Source: Chthonomonas calidirosea (lineage in GTDB: Bacteria; Armatimonadota; Chthonomonadetes; Chthonomonadales; Chthonomonadaceae). From it: DNA of 51,032 nt. Position numbers and translations under genes: made by a program. The stretch lies in the NCBI GenBank assembly GCA_945878775.1, contig CAMCUQ010000003.1, positions 1-51,032 of the forward strand, given 5' to 3'. Within the stretch, counting starts at the first letter, position 1. Every line of letters starts with the position of its first letter. This document shows, one piece after another, positions 43,993-51,032 of the stretch. The notes under the pieces were generated by a model. It had not been told where the DNA came from and searched no databases. It worked only from the letters and a program-made list of their open reading frames with translations.

Positions 43993-44916
43993 TCAGGAAC
44001 CCTTTGGCACAGACTTGGTATTTTGTGTTGCCAGTTTTGCCGGCGTTGATTGTGCAACGCTTGGCAAAAGGAACGCAGGGCGGGGAAGCTGTTGTTTTTC
44101 CTCCACGCCGTTCCACACTTTCAATGCGAGCTGTCGCTCTTTGGGGGGCAGGTGGGCTATCATTTCGGATGTAGTGACGAAATGGTACCCTTCGCGTGTC
44201 AATTGGTCGAGTATTTTGGGCAATGCCGTTGCCGTTGCAGGGTAGTCATGAAGTAGGACGATACCGCCGGGATGCGTGTTCCTCAACGTCCGTTCTACGA
44301 CTTTGGCTGGATCAACATTGTCCCCATAATCAGCGGATGCGGCGGTATAGGAGACTACAATGTAGCCAAGCCGTTTTGCCTCTGCAAGGGAGGTAGTATC
44401 GAATTTCATGCCCGGAGGACGCAAGATTCGCAGGTGTTTCCCTGTTAGCCTGTAGTAGGTAATGTCTGCGTCGTTGATACCTTTATGGAGCGTGTCTGGT
44501 TTTAAGCCCGGTAGGTTTTGGTGATACATGGTATGGTTTGCGATCTCATGCCCGTCCTCAATGGTACGTCGCAAGAGGTCGGGGTTTTGCGCCATTCGCA
44601 TCCCTACCTCAAAGAAGGTGGCTTTTACCTTAAATCGTTTTAGGACCGCTAGTATCTGTTCTCGGCTCTCGCGATGAGGTCCATCGTCAAAGGTGATACA
44701 AACCTCCTTGAGTGCAGGGTTGCCGCTCCGTAGCATGGCATCCTTGGCTTCAAAAAGAGGAATGACCTCCGGTTTTTGGATCCATCGCCGAAAGCTAAGG
44801 AACTCCCAACGCCCATGACGCTTCTGATAAACGACAACGCTTCCTAGAGAGGCGAATATAAGCAGGATCACTGCCACGATGCTTCGCCGTCTATTTGTGA
44901 ACGCTAGGGAAGGCAA
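43993..44916 (-). CDS. Polysaccharide deacetylase (NodB homology)
   Basis: 307 residues. An N-terminal membrane anchor (IVAVILLIFASLGSVVVY) precedes a NodB domain with CITFDDGPH (~92), EIANHTMYHQ (His pair, ~142) and RPPGMKFD (~180), the metal and catalytic sites. It removes acetyl groups from peptidoglycan or another glycan outside the membrane. The start is TTG 44916, supported by AGGAGA 10 bases upstream. A promoter lies 63 bases upstream. Confidence 0.88.
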   Translation of the reverse strand: MPSLAFTNRRRSIVAVILLIFASLGSVVVYQKRHGRWEFLSFRRWIQKPEVIPLFEAKDAMLRSGNPALKEVCITFDDGPHRESREQILAVLKRFKVKATFFEVGMRMAQNPDLLRRTIEDGHEIANHTMYHQNLPGLKPDTLHKGINDADITYYRLTGKHLRILRPPGMKFDTTSLAEAKRLGYIVVSYTAASADYGDNVDPAKVVERTLRNTHPGGIVLLHDYPATATALPKILDQLTREGYHFVTTSEMIAHLPPKERQLALKVWNGVEEKQQLPRPAFLLPSVAQSTPAKLATQNTKSVPKGS

Positions 44917-44978
44917 GTCTAACGCGTCTCCTGTACCCTTGAGCCATGCAGGGCTATGTCAATATAATTTGTATCTAT

Positions 44979-45008
44979 ACTATACAATCATATTAGTCTG
45001 TTTGTAAA
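44979..45008 (-). promoter_or_regulatory. Promoter of the polysaccharide deacetylase
   Basis: On the minus strand TTTACA (45008-45003) and TATAGT (44984-44979) are 18 bases apart, each 5 of 6 with consensus, in an A/T-rich stretch. Confidence 0.6.
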
Positions 45009-45067
45009 GAGCCTTCTTCCCCTCTCTCTGTGTGAAATTGGTGACAAGCGTGGCAGTGACGCCGTTT

Positions 45068-46132
45068 TCACCTTCCGAAGAGGAGGGTTGATAGTTTTGT
45101 TTTGTGTGTCCAACGTGCCACTAACATAGGAAATGCGATGGACACTACGAGAGTCACGAGTACGGCAAGCAGGAGCTTGAGAGGTGCATTACCATAGGTG
45201 ACCCTATCCATGACCCAAACGGGGAAGCGGTGCAATAGGTACACCTGCATTGAAATGCCACCAATAGAGAGGAGCCAGTCCTTCAGTAGAGGATTCCATT
45301 TGATTGTTAGCGTTAAGCCCAAAAGAAATAGCCCTGCTGCATTGGTATAGCCCCACTCGAAAATCTGGTAGCGAAAGGTCTCCACGTCGTTACGCCCCGC
45401 GATGCTGTCTAGGGCATATGGAAGGTAGGCAATGGCAAAGAGCAGTGCAAGTATTCCTGTGACAGGGAGCCAACGCTTGACGGTACTAGCCAACTCTTGG
45501 GTTCGACTCCCAAGCCACAAGCCAATACCGACGGTTACCACGTACCAAGCGATAACACTCCCAAGATAGGGTAGGTCAAAGTAGAGCCTATTTGCCCAAT
45601 AGAATCCGAGTTCAATTCCCAGAAGAATGGGGAGTACGAGTGTTATGGGTGGACGTTTACGAAAGAGTGGGACGAGCAACGGCAGGACGATGTAGAGCTG
45701 AAGTATGACGCCAAGAAAGTAGAGATGGTAGTAGGACTTTCCTGTACAGACTCGGAATGCCGCGTCGTGCCATGAGAACTTGGGATCGATGCGGGAGGCG
45801 AGAACAGTGTAGAGGACACTCCAGAGGAGATATGGCGCGAGTGCAGTCTGAATTCGCTTGAGGTAGAACTGTTTCAGATCGTAGTCTTTGAGGAGCTTTC
45901 TGGTGAGTAGAATGGTCGTTAGAAGGAGAAAGGAGGGGACTGCAAAGAGGAGCAGGCGGTTGATGACTCCTGCAATAGTCCAAAGGGGGGAGTATTTTGG
46001 GGTGTGGTTTAAGACCAGTTGCAGGGTGTGTATGCCCACTGCCGCCAATGCCGCTACGCCACGAAAGAGGTCCAATGCCTCGATGCGTCCTTTTGGTGGG
46101 TTTTTTGGTGCAGTGTCTGTAGGATTCTCCAT
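45068..46132 (-). CDS. Acyltransferase family 3 membrane protein
   Basis: 354 residues with about ten hydrophobic helices. The N-terminal RIEALDLFRGVAALAAVGIHTLQLVL contains the Arg and the His typical of acyltransferase-3 proteins such as OafA, which O-acetylate surface glycans at the membrane. FRKRPPITLVLP and FEWGYTNAAGLFLLGLTL continue the pattern. GAGGAGT is 4-5 bases before the ATG. It may modify the polysaccharides made elsewhere; the substrate is unknown. Confidence 0.85.
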   Translation of the reverse strand: MENPTDTAPKNPPKGRIEALDLFRGVAALAAVGIHTLQLVLNHTPKYSPLWTIAGVINRLLLFAVPSFLLLTTILLTRKLLKDYDLKQFYLKRIQTALAPYLLWSVLYTVLASRIDPKFSWHDAAFRVCTGKSYYHLYFLGVILQLYIVLPLLVPLFRKRPPITLVLPILLGIELGFYWANRLYFDLPYLGSVIAWYVVTVGIGLWLGSRTQELASTVKRWLPVTGILALLFAIAYLPYALDSIAGRNDVETFRYQIFEWGYTNAAGLFLLGLTLTIKWNPLLKDWLLSIGGISMQVYLLHRFPVWVMDRVTYGNAPLKLLLAVLVTLVVSIAFPMLVARWTHKTKLSTLLFGR

Positions 46133-46227
46133 GCAAACTCCTCGGAGCGAATGTATTCTCTGAAACTGCCCTCATTTTCAACGTGAGATAGGAAAATTCC
46201 TGTCTCGCGTCGAATGGTTGCAAAGAA

Positions 46228-47343
46228 GTGAGAGTGTTTCGTAGCCTCCTAGAAAGCGGATATAGATTTATGCAAGGGAAACCCCTTACCGATATAGCGC
46301 AGGCATCACCGGACTGGTTGACGGAGGTTCTGACCGTACATGGAACGCTTCAGCGGGGAAGGGTCATTTCTGTCACCACTGAAGCAGGTACTAGCCCCCA
46401 TAGTACCAACGCACGGCTTCTCATCGGCTATTCCCAGGAAGCAGAAGGCGTCTGCCCTCAGAGCCTTTTATTGAAAATTTCTCGCTCCACCGCAGAGTTT
46501 GGAACCAGTGAACTGGACTACTATTTTCAGATCGCTAAGCGGATGGAGAACCCGCCCATACCGCACTGCTATCATGCCGACTATAGCGCGTCCGTAGGAG
46601 CCTACCACCTGCTTTTGGAGGACTTGAGTACGACACATATTGCGCGGTGGCAGGGCGATCCGAGTCTTGCGAACGGTCGGAGTGCCATCGATTCGTTGGC
46701 GCACCTCCATGCACACTGGTGGAATCATCCAGAACTGCCCGCTATTGTGGGGGAATACCCGACAGCCGAAACTATAGAGCGGTATCTCGATCCAGCGCGA
46801 CAAGGGCTACTCCCCTTGATAGCAGAGATGGGGGCAGAGCTTTCCATTGAGGATAGGAACACTCTTGAGCGTGTCTTCGAGCGACAGGGTGCGCTAATGA
46901 TAGAGCGTGCCAAAGAGCAGTCCAGTCTCACCTGTATCCATGGTGACCCAAACCCTGGCAATGTGCTTTCGCCCCTAGAGCCTGACGGAAGGGCATACCT
47001 GATTGACCGCCAACCGTTCGATTGGAGCCTCGTGGTGTGGACGGGAGCTAGCGATCTCGCCTACATGATGGTGCATTGGTGGGAACCGGAGCGAAGGCGC
47101 ACCCTAGAAAAGCCTTTACTTGACCGCTATCTTCAGCAGTTAGAGGCGAGGGGTGTGCGTGGATATTCTCTTGAGGCACTTTGGTATGACTATCGCCTTT
47201 CTGCCATGCAGAGCCTTTATGTGGCAACGGAATGGTGTCGCACAGAGGCGGATATTCAGGGCATGAAGTGGGTTTGGTTGCCCCAACTCCGAAAGACTCT
47301 GATCGCTTTGCGTGAACTGGACTGCCTTGCGCTTTTGAATTAG
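46228..47343 (+). CDS. Small-molecule kinase of the APH/ecdysteroid-kinase-like superfamily
   Basis: 371 residues. LLLEDLSTTHIARW (~130) is the hinge segment of the CHK/ecdysteroid-kinase group, CIHGDPNPGNVL (~234) the catalytic Brenner motif HGDxxxxN, and AYLIDRQPFDWS (~257) the metal-binding Asp. It should phosphorylate a hydroxyl group of a small molecule with ATP. The start is uncertain: GTG 46228 as used, or ATG 46270 (MQGKPL). It leads a three-gene cassette with PhyH 32 bases downstream and a nitrilase-type hydrolase. Confidence 0.82.
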   Translation: MRVFRSLLESGYRFMQGKPLTDIAQASPDWLTEVLTVHGTLQRGRVISVTTEAGTSPHSTNARLLIGYSQEAEGVCPQSLLLKISRSTAEFGTSELDYYFQIAKRMENPPIPHCYHADYSASVGAYHLLLEDLSTTHIARWQGDPSLANGRSAIDSLAHLHAHWWNHPELPAIVGEYPTAETIERYLDPARQGLLPLIAEMGAELSIEDRNTLERVFERQGALMIERAKEQSSLTCIHGDPNPGNVLSPLEPDGRAYLIDRQPFDWSLVVWTGASDLAYMMVHWWEPERRRTLEKPLLDRYLQQLEARGVRGYSLEALWYDYRLSAMQSLYVATEWCRTEADIQGMKWVWLPQLRKTLIALRELDCLALLN

Positions 47344-47375
47344 AATGAACATGAAACAGGAGCCGATACCAGAAT

Positions 47376-48272
47376 ATGGAACATATACCTTCTACATTGA
47401 GCGTTGCTGAGATAGAGATATTTGCCGATAACCTCGATCCAAAGCGGGCAGCCGAAATCTATAGAGAGCATGGCTGTCTCGTTATTCGTGGCTTAATGAA
47501 GCCCTATATCGAGGCGATTGGACGGGACATCGAGGATGCCGCAAAGCAGTCTCTCGCACTTCTTCCACAGGCGAAGCAGGTTCCTGAAGGGTGGGTGACG
47601 CCAAACGGAACGCTCTTTTTGCCTGCCCCCGCAAACTATGATCGTGATAAGCAGATTATGGTGTTGGGAATAGGCTATTTCACAAGCGCGGCGTTCTTTC
47701 ACTCTGCCTTCGATGCGGCTTTACTCGATGTCGTTGGGGCGATATTGGGAGAGAACATCGAACTCTTTTTGAACGGGCAGTGCCTTTATAAAGAGCCTGT
47801 GGGAGGACACCCAAAGAAACTCCATCAGGATTCTGCCTATTTCGAGCATAAGTTTGAGGGACCCGTGGGGGCATTGAACTACGTGGTCGAAACGAACCTA
47901 CAAAACGGTGCGCTTCATGTCATTCCCGGCTCTCACCGCTGGGGAACCTTACAACACGTCGATACCTTCAGCCACTTGGGGCTAGATGAGGCAGAATGGT
48001 CATGGGATCGGGCAGTGCCTATCTGTGGAGACCCCGGCGACACGATCTTGTTCCATGTTCACACGATTCATGGCTCCAAGGAAAACTACTCCGAGAGTCC
48101 GCGCCCTGTCTTTATACACCGTTATCGTCGTGCCGATGACTTTGTGACAATCAGCGCAACAACGGCGGCGAATAGAGCGGAGGCAGAGAAGCGTGCAGAC
48201 ATGGTACAAAAGGAGAACCAGAAAGGGCTGATGGTGCGAGGTTATCGCCCCTACGTGGAAGAGGCACGATGA
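47376..48272 (+). CDS. Phytanoyl-CoA dioxygenase (PhyH) family protein
   Basis: 298 residues. The Fe(II) ligands are HxD in KLHQDSAYFEHK (~150) and the distal His in HVHTIHGSKENYS (~230). A likely 2-oxoglutarate Arg lies in HRYRRADDF. It is a different subtype from the PhyH at 40882 (longer N-terminus, PGDTILFHVHT). It hydroxylates or oxidises an unidentified small molecule. The stop overlaps the following ATG by 4 bases, so it is made together with the hydrolase. Confidence 0.87.
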   Translation: MEHIPSTLSVAEIEIFADNLDPKRAAEIYREHGCLVIRGLMKPYIEAIGRDIEDAAKQSLALLPQAKQVPEGWVTPNGTLFLPAPANYDRDKQIMVLGIGYFTSAAFFHSAFDAALLDVVGAILGENIELFLNGQCLYKEPVGGHPKKLHQDSAYFEHKFEGPVGALNYVVETNLQNGALHVIPGSHRWGTLQHVDTFSHLGLDEAEWSWDRAVPICGDPGDTILFHVHTIHGSKENYSESPRPVFIHRYRRADDFVTISATTAANRAEAEKRADMVQKENQKGLMVRGYRPYVEEAR

Positions 48273-49099
48273 ACAACACAGTGAAAGTCGCATTCGCTCA
48301 AATTGATATTCGGAGAGGCAATACGGTGCAGAATCTTGCTCTGATTGCCGAACGGATGGAGGAGGCAGGAAGCCGAGGGGTACAGTTACTGATATTTCCT
48401 GAGTGCGCCCTGTCTGGATATGTGTATCAGAGCGCGGAGGAGGCAATGCCGTCGGCAGAACCCCTTCACGGTACGAGTAGCACCTATTTGGTCACCCTTT
48501 GCGCGAAATGGAACTTGTATGTAGTGGTTGGGTTTTTGGAGCGAGAGGGCGACACGCTGTACAATAGCGCGATGGTACTGGGTCCCGAAGGGGTTATCGG
48601 TTCGTACAGAAAGTGCCATTTGCCGATTTTGGGCATAGATCGATATGTGGGGAAAGGGGACTGTCTTTCGGTGATTGATCTGCCCTTTGCCCGAATCGGT
48701 ATTTTGATCTGTTATGACGTGCGCTTTCCGGAGGCGTGCCGTAGCCTTGCGCTTCAAGGAGCCGACATTCTCGTACTTCCTACCAACTGGCCCCAAGGAG
48801 CAGAGAGCTCACCAGATTTCTTGACCCGTGCAAGGGCTTGGGAAAACCGAATATTTCTTATTGCCTGCAACCGCGTGGGAGTGGAGGCGGGGGTTACATT
48901 CATTGGAAGGAGCCAAGTGATTGCGCCTTCTGGAACGATTCTGGCGGAGGCAGATAGCAGAGAGCAGGAGCTAATTGATATTGACATTGATCCCACGGTG
49001 GCAAGAGAAAAGCGTATTGTGATCGAGCCGGGCGTCTTCGAATTTGATCCGATTGGCGGAAGAAGACCAGAGTTGTACACGCGACTCACACAAAAGTAG
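48269..49099 (+). CDS. Carbon-nitrogen hydrolase (nitrilase superfamily)
   Basis: 276 residues with the full catalytic triad: Glu45 in FPECALSGY, Lys115 in YRKCHLP and Cys148 in ILICYDVRFPEA. The fold and PTNWPQG and ACNRVG blocks are those of omega-amidase or N-carbamoylase-type members. It cleaves a C-N bond of an amide or nitrile in the cytoplasm. Overlap with the PhyH gene suggests both act on related molecules. Confidence 0.92.
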   Translation: MNNTVKVAFAQIDIRRGNTVQNLALIAERMEEAGSRGVQLLIFPECALSGYVYQSAEEAMPSAEPLHGTSSTYLVTLCAKWNLYVVVGFLEREGDTLYNSAMVLGPEGVIGSYRKCHLPILGIDRYVGKGDCLSVIDLPFARIGILICYDVRFPEACRSLALQGADILVLPTNWPQGAESSPDFLTRARAWENRIFLIACNRVGVEAGVTFIGRSQVIAPSGTILAEADSREQELIDIDIDPTVAREKRIVIEPGVFEFDPIGGRRPELYTRLTQK

Positions 49100-49243
49100 T
49101 ACTTCTACAGAACCTGTTTTCTAAACGACGCCTCTGCTTGAAGTTCGCTCGATTATTCGAGCTTTTGAACCACATTGCTGGCTCTTCACGCGCATAGTAG
49201 AACAAATGTACTATGCAGGCAACAGCCTACACCTAAATTGTGG

Positions 49244-49249
49244 TATACT
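49244..49249 (+). promoter_or_regulatory. Extended -10 promoter of the leader RNA
   Basis: TATACT is preceded by TGG, forming an extended -10 (TGnTATACT). No -35 hexamer is clear. Transcription would begin near 49256, exactly where the first hairpin starts. Confidence 0.55.
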
Positions 49250-49255
49250 CGCAAT

Positions 49256-49367
49256 AGACCACTCTTGAAGGTCTAACCTGTCTTTGCCCATCCAAATACG
49301 CAGGAGGATAACGCCTCTGTCTCTCGCGCATTTTGCCGTTGCGCGTGAGAGAGAGGCGTTTTGTTTT
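49256..49367 (+). ncRNA. Putative small RNA or attenuator leader
   Basis: About 112 bases from the predicted start to the T tract. Structures: AGACC/GGTCT (49256-49274), a short possible CCTG/CAGG pairing (49277-49280 with 49301-49304), then a 21-bp terminator stem with two mismatches (49310-49330 with 49340-49360), followed by TTGTTTTT. It does not match a riboswitch I recognise. It could be a self-contained small RNA or a conditional terminator for the gene at 49437. Confidence 0.55.
49310..49367 (+). terminator. Long intrinsic terminator in the leader
   Basis: AACGCCTCT pairs with AGAGGCGTT at the base and CGCGCA with TGCGCG at the top around a 9-base loop, followed by TTGTTTTT. It lies 70 bases before the start of the coiled-coil gene. 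Confidence 0.85.
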
Positions 49368-49436
49368 TGATTGCTACATCTCCTGCGCCAAGAGTTTTGT
49401 GCTCTCTATCGACGAGATGCCAGAGAGGAAATCGCT

Positions 49437-49682
49437 ATGTCATCAGACCCAAATGTACCAAATAATCTGTCTTTCTCAACACGATGCCTGCCCGGCTCTG
49501 TTGCAGAACAGATCGAACAAGACCGTATGGTAGAATTCCAACGCACTAAGGCACTCCGCAAGGAAGAAGAGCTGAAAAACAGACCCCTACAGGAAGCTGA
49601 ACGGGAGCGAAAGCACCTTCTCGCCGTCAAAGCACTTGAAGAACGGAAGAGACAGGATCGCTCTAGGAATTCTAACCGCTAA
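49437..49682 (+). CDS. Small charged coiled-coil protein, function unknown
   Basis: 81 residues, about a third of them Glu, Arg or Lys. After a Pro/Ser-rich start (SSDPNVPNNLSF) the rest is one long predicted coiled coil (RKEEELKNRPLQEAERERKH). No family recognised. ATG 49437 is supported by GAGAGG 8 bases upstream. It lies downstream of a terminator-like leader and has its own terminator, so it may be a single regulated unit. Confidence 0.6.
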   Translation: MSSDPNVPNNLSFSTRCLPGSVAEQIEQDRMVEFQRTKALRKEEELKNRPLQEAERERKHLLAVKALEERKRQDRSRNSNR

Positions 49683-49686
49683 ACAC

Positions 49687-49730
49687 AGGTGACCCGAATC
49701 TCTATGCGAATAGAGCGGTCACCTTTTTCT
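49687..49730 (+). terminator. Intrinsic terminator after the coiled-coil gene
   Basis: AGGTGACC (49687-49694) pairs with GGTCACCT (49717-49724); an inner stem CTCTAT/ATAGAG sits on top. The tail is TTTTTCT. Confidence 0.88.
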
Positions 49731-49836
49731 ATCAGACCGTGGGCTCCACCAACCTTGTGCCTCGTTACTTATTGCGGACAAGAATAGTACTCGCTCTACC
49801 GCACGGTTCCTATACAAGACAGAAAACGAGGACAGC

Positions 49837-50445
49837 ATGATACCCCAGTTTACGCTTAGCCCCCTTGAGGCACAAACCAAGGGCGAGGTTAAACGCCTTC
49901 GCTTATCTGGTTCCATTCCCGTCTCCATCCAACATAAGGGCATGGAAACTCAGCATTACCAACAAAAAACTGCACCGCTTCAGGAATTCATCCGATTGCA
50001 CGGGGATGGAGTCTTATTGGAGCTTATTACTATGCCGGATGAGCGACGCCAAAATGTCATTGTGAAGGCGATACAGCGCGATATGCTCTCGTTGAAAATC
50101 ACGCAGGTAACGTTTCAGTTGGTGCGCCTAGAGGACACGCTCAAAACACACGTTCCCATTACCTTTGTGGGAGCGCCCGCACAAATCTATCTCCATGAAG
50201 CGATGGTCATTCACCAACTGGAGAGGCTAGATGTGGAGTGCTCTCAGATAGATTTGCCAGAGCAGATTCTTGTGGATGTCTCACAATTGGTACCTGGTGG
50301 AGTTCTTCGAGTCTCCGATATACCAGAAAATGCACGCTACAAAATAGTCACGTCCCAAGACACTGTGCTTGCCTCGCTCACTCGCATGAGAGGCGCAGGA
50401 ACGGCAGAGGCTGCGGAGGTTGTTGCCACCCCTGAGACCGCATAG
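49837..50445 (+). CDS. rplY: 50S ribosomal protein bL25 (CTC form)
   Basis: 202 residues. The N-terminal domain that binds 5S rRNA is recognisable but divergent (TKGEVKRLRLSGSIPVSIQHKG; KAIQRDMLSLKITQVTFQLVRL). The C-terminal TL5/CTC domain is typical (THVPITFVGAPAQIYL, LERLDVECSQIDLPEQILVDVSQLVPGGVLRVSDI). GAGGAC is 3 bases upstream of ATG and a 9-bp hairpin follows the stop. It is a standalone unit; pth, which often follows rplY, is not next to it. Confidence 0.85.
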   Translation: MIPQFTLSPLEAQTKGEVKRLRLSGSIPVSIQHKGMETQHYQQKTAPLQEFIRLHGDGVLLELITMPDERRQNVIVKAIQRDMLSLKITQVTFQLVRLEDTLKTHVPITFVGAPAQIYLHEAMVIHQLERLDVECSQIDLPEQILVDVSQLVPGGVLRVSDIPENARYKIVTSQDTVLASLTRMRGAGTAEAAEVVATPETA

Positions 50446-50456
50446 TTCCCTCTGAG

Positions 50457-50482
50457 CTTACGCACGAGCCTGTGTGCGTGAG
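50457..50482 (+). terminator. Probable terminator of rplY
   Basis: CTTACGCAC (50457-50465) pairs with GTGCGTGAG (50474-50482), 9 bp with one G-T pair and an 8-base loop. The tail is only GTTT, so termination would be moderate. Confidence 0.5.
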
Positions 50483-50524
50483 TTTACACGCCGAAAAGTA
50501 AAACAGAGGTCAAAACCGTTGCAA

Positions 50525-50568
50525 CCCTAACCGTCGTCATTTATGGAAACATAAGATGGCGGTTAGGG
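50525..50568. repeat. Long imperfect inverted repeat with GAAA loop
   Basis: CCCTAACCG pairs with CGGTTAGGG, an unequal middle follows, and ATG-GAAA-CAT closes the top with a GNRA-type loop. There is no T tract, so it is not a normal terminator. No second copy was seen in the window. Confidence 0.75.
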
Positions 50569-50667
50569 AGGCTTAGGATTCGATTACGGGATTGATTGCC
50601 GTGCTAAGTCACAATCTCTACTACTGGAATATTCAATACAGAGTATGGTTCCGTGTATTTAGTGTGG

Positions 50668-50673
50668 TATAAT
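50668..50673 (+). promoter_or_regulatory. Extended -10 promoter of the DEAD-box helicase gene
   Basis: Consensus TATAAT is preceded by TGG at 50665-50667. The -35 region is poor. It would give a leader of about 170 bases, common for cold-induced RNA helicase genes. Confidence 0.6.
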
Positions 50674-50822
50674 GGGATGTTACAATTTATTAAGTGCAAC
50701 GTTGTGTTGTTTCGCACTCCGGTTATGCGTCTCCACCCTGTTCATGGTTGTCGTACAAACGCCCCGATCATTGCACCCTATCCGTAATCCGCCTGAACCG
50801 GACTCAAGCATCTTATTGCTAA

Positions 50823-51032
<210 letters not shown>

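Larger units (their letters stand above)
49100..49436. other. Intergenic stretch with a structured leader RNA
   Basis: 337 bases without a gene. The part from 49244 on holds a -10 element, a hairpin and a terminator described separately. The first ~140 bases show nothing recognisable. Confidence 0.6.

Overview
The window is about 51 kb of bacterial chromosome. It is gene-dense, of medium G+C, and carries genes on both strands in operons. The combination seen here is an alternative complex III plus caa3-type oxidase operon, PEP-CTERM exported proteins beside polysaccharide genes, hrcA-grpE, minCDE, several phytanoyl-CoA-dioxygenase-like genes and HEAT-repeat proteins. That fits Armatimonadota (relatives of Chthonomonas or Fimbriimonas) best, but this is an inference without database support; another deep-branching Gram-negative phylum is possible. 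I see no tRNA, rRNA, CRISPR array, prophage or transposase.

Layout. 1-7.7 kb: a truncated xylose-isomerase-like gene, two GT2 glycosyltransferases, an O-antigen-ligase/TPR protein, a metallophosphoesterase and two tandem PEP-CTERM proteins. The first PEP-CTERM gene is broken by a 3-copy 16-bp tandem repeat. 8.1-21.5 kb: one long respiratory operon with a clear sigma-70-type promoter and an intrinsic terminator: actABCDEF, a small membrane protein, SCO, then coxB-coxA-coxC-coxD. It encodes a quinol-to-oxygen chain in which ACIII passes electrons through cytochrome c to a caa3 oxidase with an A2-type YSHP motif. 21.5-28.2 kb: a methyltransferase, a DUF2252/HEAT pair, an ABC exporter with an unusual N-terminus, and a TolB-like propeller lipoprotein. 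28.4-30.4 kb: minC-minD-minE. 30.4-34.1 kb (minus strand): an S26-type peptidase, a lipoprotein hydrolase coupled to murJ, and a small HEAT protein. 34.2-36.1 kb: hrcA-grpE without dnaK or dnaJ. 36.1-42.6 kb (minus strand): a GNAT gene, a PhyH dioxygenase, an MFS-HEAT fusion, a Mur-ligase/Mpl-like enzyme and an arginyl/leucyl-transferase-like protein, the last three coupled by overlapping start and stop codons. 42.7-46.1 kb (minus strand): an ECF sigma factor with its anti-sigma factor, a polysaccharide deacetylase and an acyltransferase-3 protein. 46.2-49.1 kb: a kinase, PhyH and nitrilase module. 49.2-51.0 kb: a structured leader with a terminator before a small coiled-coil gene, ribosomal protein bL25, and the start of a DEAD-box helicase with a long leader.

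Most notable: the repeat-disrupted PEP-CTERM gene, where only one repeat copy gives an open frame; the Mpl-like ligase that has lost the family's HHP motif and sits in a coupled operon with an MFS-HEAT fusion and an aminoacyl-transferase-like gene; the PH-like/zinc-ribbon ABC exporter; the uncharacterised kinase-PhyH-nitrilase cassette; and two structured 5' leaders near the right end. Start sites were moved from the longest ORF wherever a Shine-Dalgarno sequence (SD), signal peptide or overlap supported another codon.
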